Origin: Ruminiclostridium sufflavum DSM 19573
Lineage (GTDB): Bacteria; Bacillota; Clostridia; Acetivibrionales; DSM-1351
Length of the DNA: 64,000 nucleotides
Assembly: GCF_003208175.1 (NCBI RefSeq)
Contig: NZ_QKMR01000002.1
Coordinates: 186,001 to 250,000, forward strand
Reading direction: 5' to 3'
Positions 17,283 through 26,896 of the stretch are shown piece after piece. Both the position numbers and the translations under genes were made by a program. The notes under the pieces are model-generated. The model did no database searches. It was not told the DNA's origin and saw only the letters and a list, made by a program, of their open reading frames with translations. Position 1 is the first letter of the stretch; every line of letters starts with the position of its first letter.

Positions 17283-17945
17283 ATGAATAATAATGCATTT
17301 TGGAATCTGTCTTATGGTGTCTATATTATTTCTGTGTGGGATGGCGAACGCCCGACCGGCTGTACTGCCAACTGCGCCATGCAGATTACAGCTGAACCTC
17401 CTACTATCGCTATCAGTATAAATCATGATAATTATACTAATCAATGCATTGAAAAAACAGGGAAGTTTGCAATTTCGATATTGGGATATAATTCGGATCC
17501 GTCCATAATCGGAACATTTGGTTTTAAAACAGGAAAAGAAATAGATAAATTTGCTTCTGTAAGTTTTGAAAAGCTTGCAGGAATGCCTGTAGTAAAGGAT
17601 GCATGTGCTTATATAGCTTGTGAAGTCATTAATAAGATGGAGACAGACACACATACTGTTTTCTTGGGAAGGGTTTTTGATGCTGATATTCTTTCAGATA
17701 AAGAGCCTATTACTTATTCTTATTATCATAAGGTTTTAAAAGGAAAAAGCCCGAAAAACGCACCTACTTATATTGCCGACAACATAAAAGTTAACAGCGA
17801 AATAGATTCTGAAGCTTCCGAAGGGTACGTTTGCAGCATATGCAAGTATCAATATTCAGGAGATATTCCTTTTGAGGAACTGCCTGAGGATTATAAATGT
17901 CCCATTTGCGGACAGCCCAAAGCAGTATTTAAAAAACAGGTTTAG
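17283..17945 (+). CDS. Flavin reductase-rubredoxin fusion (high-molecular-weight rubredoxin, Hrb-like)
   Basis: Residues 1-165 form an FMN-binding split-barrel flavin reductase domain (SVWDGERPTGCTANCAMQ, EKTGKFAISILG). Residues about 180-220 form a rubredoxin with two CXXC knuckles (CSIC and CPIC). Hrb proteins pass electrons from NAD(P)H oxidoreductases to flavodiiron proteins that reduce O2 or NO in acetogens and clostridia. The rubredoxin is short: the loop between the knuckles lacks about 14 residues of the classic GDP-DNG segment. The ATG is at 17283 after AAAAGGGGAAAC. With the superoxide reductase upstream and hemerythrin downstream it forms an oxygen-response group. Confidence 0.92.
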   Translation: MNNNAFWNLSYGVYIISVWDGERPTGCTANCAMQITAEPPTIAISINHDNYTNQCIEKTGKFAISILGYNSDPSIIGTFGFKTGKEIDKFASVSFEKLAGMPVVKDACAYIACEVINKMETDTHTVFLGRVFDADILSDKEPITYSYYHKVLKGKSPKNAPTYIADNIKVNSEIDSEASEGYVCSICKYQYSGDIPFEELPEDYKCPICGQPKAVFKKQV

Positions 17946-17987
17946 TACAAATAAAAGGTTTGCTGAAATATTATTTTTATAGGCAAA

Positions 17988-18103
17988 AAGTCAATTACTA
18001 TGTTCAAAGCCAAGCTTAAAGGATATCTAAAAACAGTGCCCGTCCTTGGATATGCAGTGTTACGGAAACCTTTCAGGCGAAGGCTTTTGAACCGTAATTT
18101 ACC
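17988..18103. repeat. Dispersed palindromic element, copy 3 (reversed, diverged)
   Basis: The left end AAGTCAATTACTATG matches the right-arm type of other copies. The right end CGAAGGCTTTTGAACCGTAATTTAC is the reverse complement of the GGTTCAAGCCTTCG arm. The copy is thus inverted relative to those at 15 and 47 kb, in the 233-bp gap after the rubredoxin fusion. Confidence 0.7.
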
Positions 18104-18178
18104 CTGTCGATTTCAACAAGCCTTTTTTAGGCTATGTAAAGGAGGCCTATGCTTCTGATAAAGCAAAAATTCGCCCGG

Positions 18179-18568
18179 TTATTTTCCTATTAAGGTATCT
18201 TGCTTCAAAATGTGTTCCACCAGCCAGGTAGTTAAAAAGTCCAGCAGCTCCAATAAGGAGTCTTTTTGATTGGCATCAATAGTATTATAGTTGATACTGT
18301 TTATTTTTTCTATAAAGTCGTTGTGAGCAACCTTCTGGGAAAGCAGCTTCTTGTAGCCGATGCTGCTCATATACTCCTCTTCATTTTTAAAATGATACTT
18401 TGTATATTCCTTCAAGTCCTTAATTACATTTAATATATAGTCGTATTTATCTTCTATGAATTGGTTTGTCAACAAATCATAGCACTCATTTGCAATTGCA
18501 AATAGTTTTGTATGCTCTTCATCAATGGAAGCAATTCCGGTGTAATATTCAGGTTTCATTTCGTACAT
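18179..18568 (-). CDS. Bacteriohemerythrin
   Basis: A 129-residue four-helix di-iron protein. The iron ligands are visible in the family pattern: H in IDEEHTKLF, H and E in YHFKNEEEYM, H in VAHNDF, and HXXXXD in VEHILKQD. Bacterial single-domain hemerythrins bind O2 and are thought to store, deliver or sense it. Start ATG after CAGGTGAAACGA. It is transcribed alone on the minus strand with a recognisable promoter and phased GACAA repeats upstream. Confidence 0.94.
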   Translation of the reverse strand: MYEMKPEYYTGIASIDEEHTKLFAIANECYDLLTNQFIEDKYDYILNVIKDLKEYTKYHFKNEEEYMSSIGYKKLLSQKVAHNDFIEKINSINYNTIDANQKDSLLELLDFLTTWLVEHILKQDTLIGK

Positions 18569-18615
18569 TTCGTTTCACCTGCCATGTCAGTATTTTTATT
18601 AATATTGTTACTAGT

Positions 18616-18671
18616 ATTTTACACTATAAACGTTAAGCTTGTAAAGCGACAAGATACGACAATTATGACAA
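18616..18671 (-). promoter_or_regulatory. Hemerythrin promoter with phased repeats
   Basis: Minus-strand -35 TTTACA (18640-18645), an 18-bp spacer and -10 TAAAAT (18616-18621). Just upstream, three GACAA pentamers begin at 18648, 18658 and 18667, about one helical turn apart, as expected for an activator binding one face. Confidence 0.55.
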
Positions 18672-18787
18672 GAAAAAATACAAGCTGAGAACTTTTTTAT
18701 CAAAATGCGGTATAGTTTCCTGCCTTCACCAACCTGTATATTTGGTCAGGGGTATAATGCAATATATAAGGTATCCCAGAATTGCTG

Positions 18788-19633
18788 CTAGTAAGCACTC
18801 AAATTTTCCGGGCTTCTGTTTGTTTTTGCACAGTTTTCAATTTCCAAATTGCCTGCGGTCAAGGTCACTATTCCGCTGTCATTATTGAACTCAGAATTTA
18901 AAGAGCATATTATCATTTGAAATTTTTTATTGCAGCCGTAATCCCATACGGTTAGTGTGAAAGAAACCGCACACTGTGTCAGCCTCTGTTCTGAATTTTT
19001 TATAGCCATTACTCCCTGACCCTGAACGACTATGGTATTTGCATCTTGAACAGGCTGGCAGGATTTTGCATTGCCATTGCAATGCACTTCTATGCTTTGC
19101 GGAAGGGAAAGCAAGATTGCAGACCGTATTGAGCCTTCGGTTTCTTTGAACAAGGTATATTTTATGGAAAACGTGGTGCAGTTTTCATATAGATTGCACA
19201 GACTTGATTCGATAGTAGCTGTTCCGCATTTAAAGGCATTGGCTTCGTCGCTTATGTAGCCTTCGCCGTAGCCGGTTAGAATGCATTCTGGTATGCATTT
19301 TGGCTTTGGGGGAGGGCAGGGACTATATGGAGTGCTGCAGACATTCGGGATGTGAGTTATTACGGTATCCAGCTTTTCCTGCAAGAGCATCTGCAGCTTC
19401 ATGGTTTCCCTTATAACCTTTTCGACTCCGTAGTTGACATCTTTTATATCAGCAATAGAAAACGGCTTGTGTGCTTCTGATTTGAATAAATATTGGAGTT
19501 TTTCTCCCTCTGCATTTATAATATGAGCCAGACCCATTTCCTCCATAGCGATGGATGCCAGCAGCATATTAAATGCATCCTCACGATCTATGTCAATAAT
19601 GGGAGTTAGGTTTGGGATATTGGGCATGGACAT
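18788..19633 (-). CDS. Spore-surface-like protein with shared N-terminal domain, cysteine-rich, no collagen repeat
   Basis: Residues 1-95 of this 281-residue protein are homologous to the N-terminal domains of the three collagen-like neighbours (MLLASIAMEEMGLAHIINAE, then GEKLQYLF). A proline/cysteine linker (about 105-120, CPPPKPKCIPEC) replaces the collagen region. The C-terminal ~160 residues hold about ten cysteines and look like a beta-rich domain I do not recognise. There is no signal peptide. The ATG follows AAAGGAG. It is last in the minus-strand paralogue series, 129 bp after a terminator-like hairpin. I infer a cross-linked structural protein of the spore surface; this is not proven. 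Confidence 0.75.
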   Translation of the reverse strand: MSMPNIPNLTPIIDIDREDAFNMLLASIAMEEMGLAHIINAEGEKLQYLFKSEAHKPFSIADIKDVNYGVEKVIRETMKLQMLLQEKLDTVITHIPNVCSTPYSPCPPPKPKCIPECILTGYGEGYISDEANAFKCGTATIESSLCNLYENCTTFSIKYTLFKETEGSIRSAILLSLPQSIEVHCNGNAKSCQPVQDANTIVVQGQGVMAIKNSEQRLTQCAVSFTLTVWDYGCNKKFQMIICSLNSEFNNDSGIVTLTAGNLEIENCAKTNRSPENLSAY

Positions 19634-19713
19634 GGGGAAGTCTCCTTTCAGTATTGTATATTATATAATTAAATATATGTTTGTAATCACGGCAACTTGC
19701 TTTTTGAACCCAA

Positions 19714-19756
19714 AATAATTTGTGAGAGGGTTAAAAAGTTCCTCCCACAAATTATT
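19714..19756 (-). terminator. Terminator after the second collagen-like gene
   Basis: AATAATTTGTG with GAGG pairs with CCTC and CACAAATTATT around an A/T loop, just after the stop codon on the minus strand. The T run is short. Confidence 0.6.
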
Positions 19757-19762
19757 GAAATC

Positions 19763-20875
19763 TCAACTGAGGCGTATCATCATAAGAGATGCCCCGGCAG
19801 AATTGTTTAACAGTATGGCGGAGCCTATAAGCCCGTATAATTGCAAGGTTACTGTTGCTCCTACGGCCAGATCTATGGTAATCTCATTTGAATAGCTGGA
19901 GACTGACAGCGCAGGTGCTATTGTTGAGGCTGTATTGGCAGATCCGTTGATTATGAGTCTGCTTCCCAGCAATAAGGTCCCGGTTGTATTTACGTAATAC
20001 GAAATCCGGTATCGTCCTGCCGTATTAATAGTAAAAATTGTATTTGCTCCATTTACGGTGATATCTGCTGATAGCAGCTGTGCGTTGGGAAGCGGAACAA
20101 CTGACCCTCCCAAAAGTACGCCGATGGAAGCTCCGCTGGTATTGGCGGCAAATCCTGCTGTTGCAGTTGGGTTTGGACCTAAAGCACCGGTAGCGCCGGT
20201 ATCTCCGATAGGGCCGGTGCTTCCTGCGCCTCCGGTAGGACCTGTTACTCCTGTTACTCCGGCAGCACCGGTTGAGCCGGTATCTCCGGTGGGACCGGTA
20301 GCTCCTATGGCTCCTGCGTCCCCGGTAGCTCCTGTTATACCTGTAATGCCTGTTGCACCGGTAGCGCCGGATGCTCCGTTGGCACCGGTAGCGCCGATAG
20401 AGCCGGTAGCTCCGGTAATACCGGTAATACCTGTAACGCCCGCTGCTCCGACAGCCCCAGTGGCCCCTGTAACGCCGGTAGCCCCTGTAGCGCCGGTAGC
20501 ACCTGTCGCCCCGGTAGCTCCTGTAGCGCCTGTAGCCGGTCCCGTAGCCCCTGTTGCCCCTGTGGGGCCTGTGGCTCCTTGTAATATAGGAGCTGATATT
20601 GCGGCTTCAAACTTTTCACGCAGAAATAATTGATTTTGTACTGTGCTTTCAAGTACATCTCGAATGCTTGTATTAGCTGTGAGTATATCACTGAGAGTTG
20701 CAGGACTGCCGCTCAGACCGGGAAGTGTACCCAGTATAAATTGCAGCTTTTCTCCTTCTGTATTGGTAATATGGCTTAAACTTAGCTCTTCCATGGCAAT
20801 AGAGGTTATAATATAATTGATTACCTCATCACGTGTAAGAGAAGGGCTTATCGTTGGAAAACTAGGTTGTGACAT
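19763..20875 (-). CDS. Collagen-like protein with BclA-type C-terminal domain (paralogue B)
   Basis: The 370 residues divide into three parts. An N-terminal domain (1-97, with [14 protein letters not shown] and [11 protein letters not shown]) is shared with neighbours. A collagen stretch has 5 Gly-X-Y triplets, one extra residue, then about 40 triplets, mostly GAT, GPT, GIT and GVT. A C-terminal ~135-residue beta domain ([31 protein letters not shown] at the end) resembles the trimerising head of BclA exosporium proteins. Abundant threonine in the Y position is a typical O-glycosylation target. It lies 40 bp after paralogue A and is probably co-transcribed with it. Location on the spore surface is inference. 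Confidence 0.88.
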   Translation of the reverse strand: MSQPSFPTISPSLTRDEVINYIITSIAMEELSLSHITNTEGEKLQFILGTLPGLSGSPATLSDILTANTSIRDVLESTVQNQLFLREKFEAAISAPILQGATGPTGATGATGPATGATGATGATGATGATGATGVTGATGAVGAAGVTGITGITGATGSIGATGANGASGATGATGITGITGATGDAGAIGATGPTGDTGSTGAAGVTGVTGPTGGAGSTGPIGDTGATGALGPNPTATAGFAANTSGASIGVLLGGSVVPLPNAQLLSADITVNGANTIFTINTAGRYRISYYVNTTGTLLLGSRLIINGSANTASTIAPALSVSSYSNEITIDLAVGATVTLQLYGLIGSAILLNNSAGASLMMIRLS

Positions 20876-20915
20876 GCAAAAGGACCTCCTTTCAATACTG
20901 ATTTCAAAACTTGTT

Positions 20916-22040
<1,125 letters not shown>

Positions 22041-22082
22041 TTATAAAGTATACATAAAGTACATATCAGTACATTATGCTTT

Positions 22083-22110
22083 TAATATATGATTTGAATT
22101 TACTTTAAGT
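22083..22110 (-). promoter_or_regulatory. Sigma-K-like (mother-cell) promoter candidate
   Basis: On the minus strand AC (22109-22110), 17 bp and CATATATTA (22083-22091) fit the sigma-K pattern AC-N16/17-CATAnnnTA, about 55 bp before paralogue A. CATATAATA occurs similarly before the 22157-23062 gene (23097-23105) and before the minus-strand glycosyltransferase (24455-24463), but without well-placed -35 elements. Confidence 0.4.
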
Positions 22111-22156
22111 TCCTTGTTATAAGCTTAAAGCTGCTCGGCAATCAAATCTGCTATTC

Positions 22157-23062
22157 TCACGCGCATATATTGGAAAGAGTAACGAGCCAGCCTGTTTTAT
22201 GTACGCTTACATCACAAGTTGATATTATATCCCCTATAGAAAACCCGGATATATTTTGTATCCTGAAATTTATGGGAGGTGCATTAAGAGTAGTGCCAAG
22301 GCCTGCGGAAATCGCACCTATTTCACAGCCATTGACCTTGTTGAGTACAGCAAGAAAGTAGGGCTTATTGGCGAGCATTGTATAGCTGTTAACCAGAGGC
22401 AATGAGAATATACCTGCCGAAATTGAATTAATCAGCGGAGTTACGGCTACTACAACAGCACTGATATTGGACTGAGGCTCCAATATTGCCATTTGAAATT
22501 CTCCCGAAGAGCACCCTACTTGGACTATGTAAGCAGCGATACTTTCGGCAGTGCGTTCGATACCGCTGTTAAATACCAGAGCGCCAAAGGCTTGATTGCT
22601 TCCTCCTCCTTCATTAAAGGAGATAACAGTGTTAATTGTACCTATATCTGTTGTCATGATTGTAGGGTCTCCGCAAGAACCAGCCGCAGCCCCTGTGGCT
22701 CCGGTGGCACCTGTTGCCCCGGCAGGTCCGGCTGCTCCTGTAGCTCCCGTAGGCCCTGTTAAGCCTTGTGTCACTGATGAATTAAGGGCGTTTTGCATTT
22801 TAGCGTTTAAAAAGAGCTGGTTTTGTAAAGCACTGTTGAGTACTCCTTGTACACTTTCATTCACTGCCAGAATATCATTGATTGTCGCACCGGGACCGCT
22901 CAATCCGGGAATTGTGCCAAGTACATACTGGAGCTTTTCGCCTTCGGCATTTATCACATGACTTAATCCGAGCTCTTCCATAGCTATTGAAGAAAGAATC
23001 AGATTAATTGCATTTTCCCTTGTAATAGCGGGGCTTATGGTCGGGAAAGTAGGCTGAGACAT
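22157..23062 (-). CDS. Short collagen-like protein with distinct C-terminal domain (paralogue C)
   Basis: This 301-residue protein keeps the shared N-terminal domain ([18 protein letters not shown] at about 22-39, nearly identical to paralogue A), has only nine Gly-X-Y triplets (about residues 101-127), and ends in a ~170-residue domain unrelated to the BclA-like head. The tail is beta-rich with a few cysteines (GSCGDPTIM, VGCSSGEFQMAIL, CDVSVHKTGWLVTL). ATG with AGGAGG upstream. It is first of the four minus-strand paralogues. I do not recognise the C-terminal domain; binding or enzymatic function is open. Confidence 0.82.
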   Translation of the reverse strand: MSQPTFPTISPAITRENAINLILSSIAMEELGLSHVINAEGEKLQYVLGTIPGLSGPGATINDILAVNESVQGVLNSALQNQLFLNAKMQNALNSSVTQGLTGPTGATGAAGPAGATGATGATGAAAGSCGDPTIMTTDIGTINTVISFNEGGGSNQAFGALVFNSGIERTAESIAAYIVQVGCSSGEFQMAILEPQSNISAVVVAVTPLINSISAGIFSLPLVNSYTMLANKPYFLAVLNKVNGCEIGAISAGLGTTLNAPPINFRIQNISGFSIGDIISTCDVSVHKTGWLVTLSNICA

Positions 23063-23172
23063 AAGAACCTCCTAAATAATATTGTTAGTATGTTTATATT
23101 ATATGCCTTTGGATATATGTCCGATTCCCACAGTATGCATACATAATACACTATTTTTTTATGCTTTGACTA

Positions 23173-23317
23173 AAGTCAATTATGGTCAAGCCTTCGGGAC
23201 GATATTTATAATATCGTTTTTTAGGAGAATTAAGCTTTTAAGCTGCTATCCAGCTTGGATTTGAATTTTGTTCTTTGAGCTTTACTACCCAAGCTATTGG
23301 CCGATAGTAATTGACTT
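23173..23317. repeat. Dispersed palindromic element, copy 4 (145 bp, overlaps a gene end)
   Basis: The ends TAAAGTCAATTA and TAATTGACTTTA form 12-bp inverted repeats. The interior has CAAGCCTTCGGGACGATATT and ATATCGTTTTTTAG. The right arm runs into the minus-strand glycosyltransferase gene and encodes its last residues (LKSITIGQ) and stop codon. Confidence 0.8.
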
Positions 23318-24418
23318 TAAATAAAAAAGTCTGTCCGATGCTTCCTGACAATCAGGATATAAGGAAATTGCCCGGGAATAAGCGTTAATTGCTTCGGAGG
23401 GATTCCCCATAGCTTCTGAACATCTTCCGATAAAATACCATGCACGAAAGCCTCCGCAGCCTGTCATAGTAAGATACCGGGGATTATTATCCCCCAGCTT
23501 GACGCATTGCTGAAAGGCTGAGATTGCTTCTTCCGGCTTTTGTTTTTCAAAGAGGATAAGACCTTTGTAAAAGTGGAGGTCTACGTATTCCGGATATAAG
23601 GCGATAGCATTGTTTATGCCTGGCCATGCCCCTTCAAAGCTTCCAAGAGCAAGCAATATGTCATATTTAAGTTTGTATAGCAGAGAGGGCGGGATTGTTT
23701 TTTTTTCAAGAAAGCGTTTAAGGGATAAATTAATATTATTAAAGGCTTCAATATACTTTTTCACCCTGTAATATTCACTTGCAATATGGTAATCTATCCA
23801 TGGGCTGTAATCAGAACCCTGTTTTTCCTTCTGTAGTAAGTATAGATTTCTTTTATGCTTTTCTTTGATTTCAACTACATGCTCCATATAACCGTAATGA
23901 TATATGCGTGCATTGGGGATAACCTCATAATTGGCAGAAGCGGAACTGATTTGTATATCCAGATGTTCGTGTATACTGCCGGTAAAGCGGATGCCCCTGT
24001 TATTCCGGAAAAGCCTGTAGCTTGAAAAAAGATATGATTTATTTGGATCGGGGGGAGGAGAACCGAAATAATTAATAAGGGAAATCATCTGAAAATCTGT
24101 ATCGCTTTTCTCAAGCATATTTAAAAAGCTTGCCGTATCATCTATTTCCAGCTCTTCATCAGCATCGAGCCAAAGTATCCATTTGCCGGAAGCCTTTTCC
24201 AGCCCGAAATTTCTTGCTTCGGAAAAATTTTCATTCCAAAGGAAAGTATATATACAAGCATTGTATTTGCGGCATATTTCTTTTGTGCCATCTGTAGATC
24301 CGGTATCCACAATAATTATTTCATCAGCTATATTACCGGCACTTTGCAGGCAATTATCAAGCCACGCTTCTTCATTCTTTACAATCATGCACAGCGATAA
24401 AAAAATATTTTTATTCAT
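23294..24418 (-). CDS. Family 2 glycosyltransferase with TPR-like C-terminus
   Basis: Residues 1-230 are a GT-A glycosyltransferase family 2 domain (SLCMIVKNEEAWLDNCLQSA, VDTGSTDGT, and the metal-binding DXD in LWLDADEEL). Residues about 250-365 are helical repeats of TPR type. This architecture is typical of protein O- or S-glycosyltransferases. The C-terminal eight codons come from a dispersed palindromic element. The ATG at 24418 follows GGAAAGG. It lies 232 bp upstream of the collagen-like genes on the same strand, and threonine-rich Gly-X-Thr repeats are its most plausible acceptors. The sugar donor cannot be read from sequence. Confidence 0.9.
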   Translation of the reverse strand: MNKNIFLSLCMIVKNEEAWLDNCLQSAGNIADEIIIVDTGSTDGTKEICRKYNACIYTFLWNENFSEARNFGLEKASGKWILWLDADEELEIDDTASFLNMLEKSDTDFQMISLINYFGSPPPDPNKSYLFSSYRLFRNNRGIRFTGSIHEHLDIQISSASANYEVIPNARIYHYGYMEHVVEIKEKHKRNLYLLQKEKQGSDYSPWIDYHIASEYYRVKKYIEAFNNINLSLKRFLEKKTIPPSLLYKLKYDILLALGSFEGAWPGINNAIALYPEYVDLHFYKGLILFEKQKPEEAISAFQQCVKLGDNNPRYLTMTGCGGFRAWYFIGRCSEAMGNPSEAINAYSRAISLYPDCQEASDRLFYLKSITIGQ

Positions 24419-24571
24419 GGAAGCCTTTCCTGTGTGTAAATTTGCATACTATTTTATTATATGATCAAGTATGGGAATATTTGTTAAAAAGGATTTTTTT
24501 TCTGGAAAAGCTCTACTCGGTAAATTAAAGAATATACATATAAATATAATATAGATGATAGGAGAAATGAC

Positions 24572-25693
24572 GTGATTACAGTCAGCCTTTGTATGATTGT
24601 CAAAAATGAGGAAGAGGTTATTGAACGCTGTCTTTCGTCTGTATCTGATTTAGTTGATGAAATTATTATTCTGGATACGGGCTCTGCTGACAAAACGAAA
24701 GCTATTATAAGTAAGTTTACAGATAATATCTATGACTTCCAGTGGATAGATGATTTTGCGGCAGCCCGCAATTCAGCTTTTGACAAAGCAACGATGGATT
24801 ACATTTTGTGGCTGGATGCGGATGATGTTATGGATGATATAAACCGGAACAGATTTTCAGCGTTAAAAGAAAGTCTGGAGACTGATGTGGATTCAGTGAC
24901 AATGGAATACCAGCTTTCCTTTGATGAGTATGGAAATGTAATCTTTAGCTTACGCCGTAACCGTCTTGTAAAAAGAGCCAATAAATTTCGCTGGATAGGT
25001 CCGGTACATGAATATCTTGAGGTCGGAGGGAAAATATATAACAGCGATGTTTCCATCGCGCATAAAAGCCTGCACCATGACAGCGACAGGAATCTGAGGA
25101 TATATGAAAAACGTTTGTCCAAGGGCGAAAAGTTTTCTCCGAGAGATATGTATTATTTTGCGAATGAGCTGATGGATCACAAAAAATATAAGCGAGCTAC
25201 TCAGTATTACAAACAGTTTCTCGGTACAGGCAAAGGATGGGTGGAGGATAATATCTCCAGCTGCAGTAAGCTGGCAGATTGCTATCATTATTTGGGGGAT
25301 TATGACAATGAATTGGACGCTGTACTGAAATCTTTCAGATACGGAGGAGCCAGAGCTGAATTCAGCTGCCGTTTAGGCTACCACTTTCTGCAAGACAAAG
25401 ACCTTTCTTCTGCAATATTTTGGTATAAGCTGGCTACAATGCTCAAACCGACAAGGGAGCAGGCAGGTTTTCAAAACCAATCCTTTTACACATGGCTTCC
25501 GTATTTGCAGCTATGCTTATGCTACAGTCAGCTTGGCGAATATAAAATGGCCTATCTTCATAATGAGGTTGCTCTGCAATATCGTCCTAATGACCAAAGA
25601 ATGCTTCAAAATCAGAAGTTTTTAGAGGAAATTTTAGGACCGGAGGTTCCAGGGATTAATAATACCGAGGGTAAAGATGATACACCGGAATAA
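24572..25693 (+). CDS. Family 2 glycosyltransferase with TPR-like C-terminus (divergent partner)
   Basis: A 373-residue paralogue of the preceding enzyme with GT2 motifs SLCMIVKNEEEVIERCLSSV, LDTGSADKT and LWLDADDVMDD, followed by about 150 residues of TPR-like helices. The start is GTG 24572 with AGGAG upstream; a nearby ATG is out of frame. It is divergent from the other glycosyltransferase across 153 bp. Two related enzymes beside collagen-like substrates suggest stepwise or alternative glycosylation, as reported for exosporium filaments elsewhere; that link is inference. Confidence 0.9.
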   Translation: MITVSLCMIVKNEEEVIERCLSSVSDLVDEIIILDTGSADKTKAIISKFTDNIYDFQWIDDFAAARNSAFDKATMDYILWLDADDVMDDINRNRFSALKESLETDVDSVTMEYQLSFDEYGNVIFSLRRNRLVKRANKFRWIGPVHEYLEVGGKIYNSDVSIAHKSLHHDSDRNLRIYEKRLSKGEKFSPRDMYYFANELMDHKKYKRATQYYKQFLGTGKGWVEDNISSCSKLADCYHYLGDYDNELDAVLKSFRYGGARAEFSCRLGYHFLQDKDLSSAIFWYKLATMLKPTREQAGFQNQSFYTWLPYLQLCLCYSQLGEYKMAYLHNEVALQYRPNDQRMLQNQKFLEEILGPEVPGINNTEGKDDTPE

Positions 25694-25840
25694 ATATATT
25701 TATGCGCAGTTAGGAGCTGCCCGGTGTTATATTTGTGCAGAAGGCGGTTTATCAAGGCTTGTTAAGGACTGAGGCCGGGCTGCAAATATAATGTGTTGCT
25801 AAAATGCTGAAAAAAACATAAAATAATATCGATTTTTGTC
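25694..25840. other. Gap with a long-range inverted repeat
   Basis: TTATATTTG...CAG near 25722 pairs with CTGCAAATATAA near 25783-25794 around a ~50-nt loop. It may terminate the glycosyltransferase transcript, though no T run follows. Nothing coding is visible. Confidence 0.4.
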
Positions 25841-25869
25841 TTGACGTGGAAGGAAATCTGAATTAAAAT
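25841..25869 (+). promoter_or_regulatory. Promoter of the ROK/ABC catabolic cluster
   Basis: TTGACG (25841-25846), 17 bp, TAAAAT (25864-25869), giving a start near 25876 and a ~90-nt leader carrying operator-like repeats. Confidence 0.75.
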
Positions 25870-25880
25870 AAAGACATATA

Positions 25881-25950
25881 AAAAAACTAATTATAAAAGC
25901 TATAGATTAGTTTTTTTTCAAAACGATAGTTAGTATGCAAAACGAACTAA
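25881..25950 (+). promoter_or_regulatory. ROK-repressor operator candidates in the leader
   Basis: Two inverted pairs of the same half-site lie downstream of the promoter: ACTAAT...ATTAGT (25886-25911) and TTAGT...ACTAA (25930-25950). TTAGT/ACTAA half-sites resemble operators of XylR-type ROK repressors. The first pair also forms a hairpin flanked by A and T runs. A ROK repressor is encoded in the same cluster. Confidence 0.55.
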
Positions 25951-25966
25951 TGAAAGGAAATGAAAT

Positions 25967-26896
25967 ATGCCGACAAGTATTGGTTTAGACATTGGGGGTA
26001 CGAATATCTCTGCTGTAATTTGCGATGACAATGGTAACATTATTTACTCCTGCACAAGAAAGAGTGACTATTATGGAGATCAATACCTGAAAAATATTGA
26101 GGAAATCATAGAAAATATTATAAGAGAGAGTAACGCTGATATATGCGGCATTGGTATCGGAGTACCGGGTACCGTTGATTATAATACAGGTAATGTTATA
26201 GTTTGTCCGGCATTTAATTGGAAAAATGTTCAATTAAGGGCTTTTATAGAACAAAAATTCGGCATAGGCACATTTGTTGATAATGACGTAAATGTATGGA
26301 CTTTAGCAGAAAAGTATCTGGGAGTGGCAAAAGAGTATGATGATTTTGTAATGCTCACTATAGGAACAGGTATCGGCTGCGGATTATACCTTGGGGGTAA
26401 GCTGTACAGGGGGCATAGCTTTGAGGCAGGCGAAATAGGGTATTTGCCTTTATCAATTGAAGCATACAAGGAAACCTTCAGTGAGAATAAATTCGGTTTC
26501 TTTGAAAGTAAAGCCTCTGCATCTGCAGCAAGCCGGATATACAGAGAGCTTACAAATAGAAATATCGATTGCAAGGAAATTTTTTTACAGGCAAAGCAGG
26601 GTGACAAAATTGCTGAAAAAGTGGTGCGGGATGTTTACAGGTATTTAGGCTTGGGGCTAAGCTCTATTTTTTGCATACTTAATCCTCAAATTGTTGTAGT
26701 TGGCGGCGGGATGGCCGAAGAGGGCATAGATTTTCTGAATGAATTGACAAGGAACATAAAAAGGTTGATACCTTTGGACGTAAAGCTTAGTTTGACACAA
26801 ACAAAAAAATATGGCGGAGCTGTAGGAAGTGCTTTGAGTTTTTTTTATGGCAAGGATAGTAAGGAAACTAAACAAACTAACTTGCAATTTATTTGA
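25967..26896 (+). CDS. ROK-family sugar kinase
   Basis: A 309-residue ASKHA-fold kinase: DIGGTNISAV phosphate-1 motif at the N-terminus, GIGVPGTVD, and the catalytic aspartate in VDNDVN. It lacks an N-terminal helix-turn-helix. The ROK zinc motif (CXCGXXGCXE) is absent; the equivalent region reads GHSFEAGEIGYLPLS. Its kinase domain is closely related to that of the ROK repressor in the same cluster, which suggests recognition of related sugars. The ATG at 25967 follows AAAGGAAATG. First gene after a good promoter. The likely job is phosphorylation of the imported sugar; specificity is unknown. Confidence 0.9.
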   Translation: MPTSIGLDIGGTNISAVICDDNGNIIYSCTRKSDYYGDQYLKNIEEIIENIIRESNADICGIGIGVPGTVDYNTGNVIVCPAFNWKNVQLRAFIEQKFGIGTFVDNDVNVWTLAEKYLGVAKEYDDFVMLTIGTGIGCGLYLGGKLYRGHSFEAGEIGYLPLSIEAYKETFSENKFGFFESKASASAASRIYRELTNRNIDCKEIFLQAKQGDKIAEKVVRDVYRYLGLGLSSIFCILNPQIVVVGGGMAEEGIDFLNELTRNIKRLIPLDVKLSLTQTKKYGGAVGSALSFFYGKDSKETKQTNLQFI

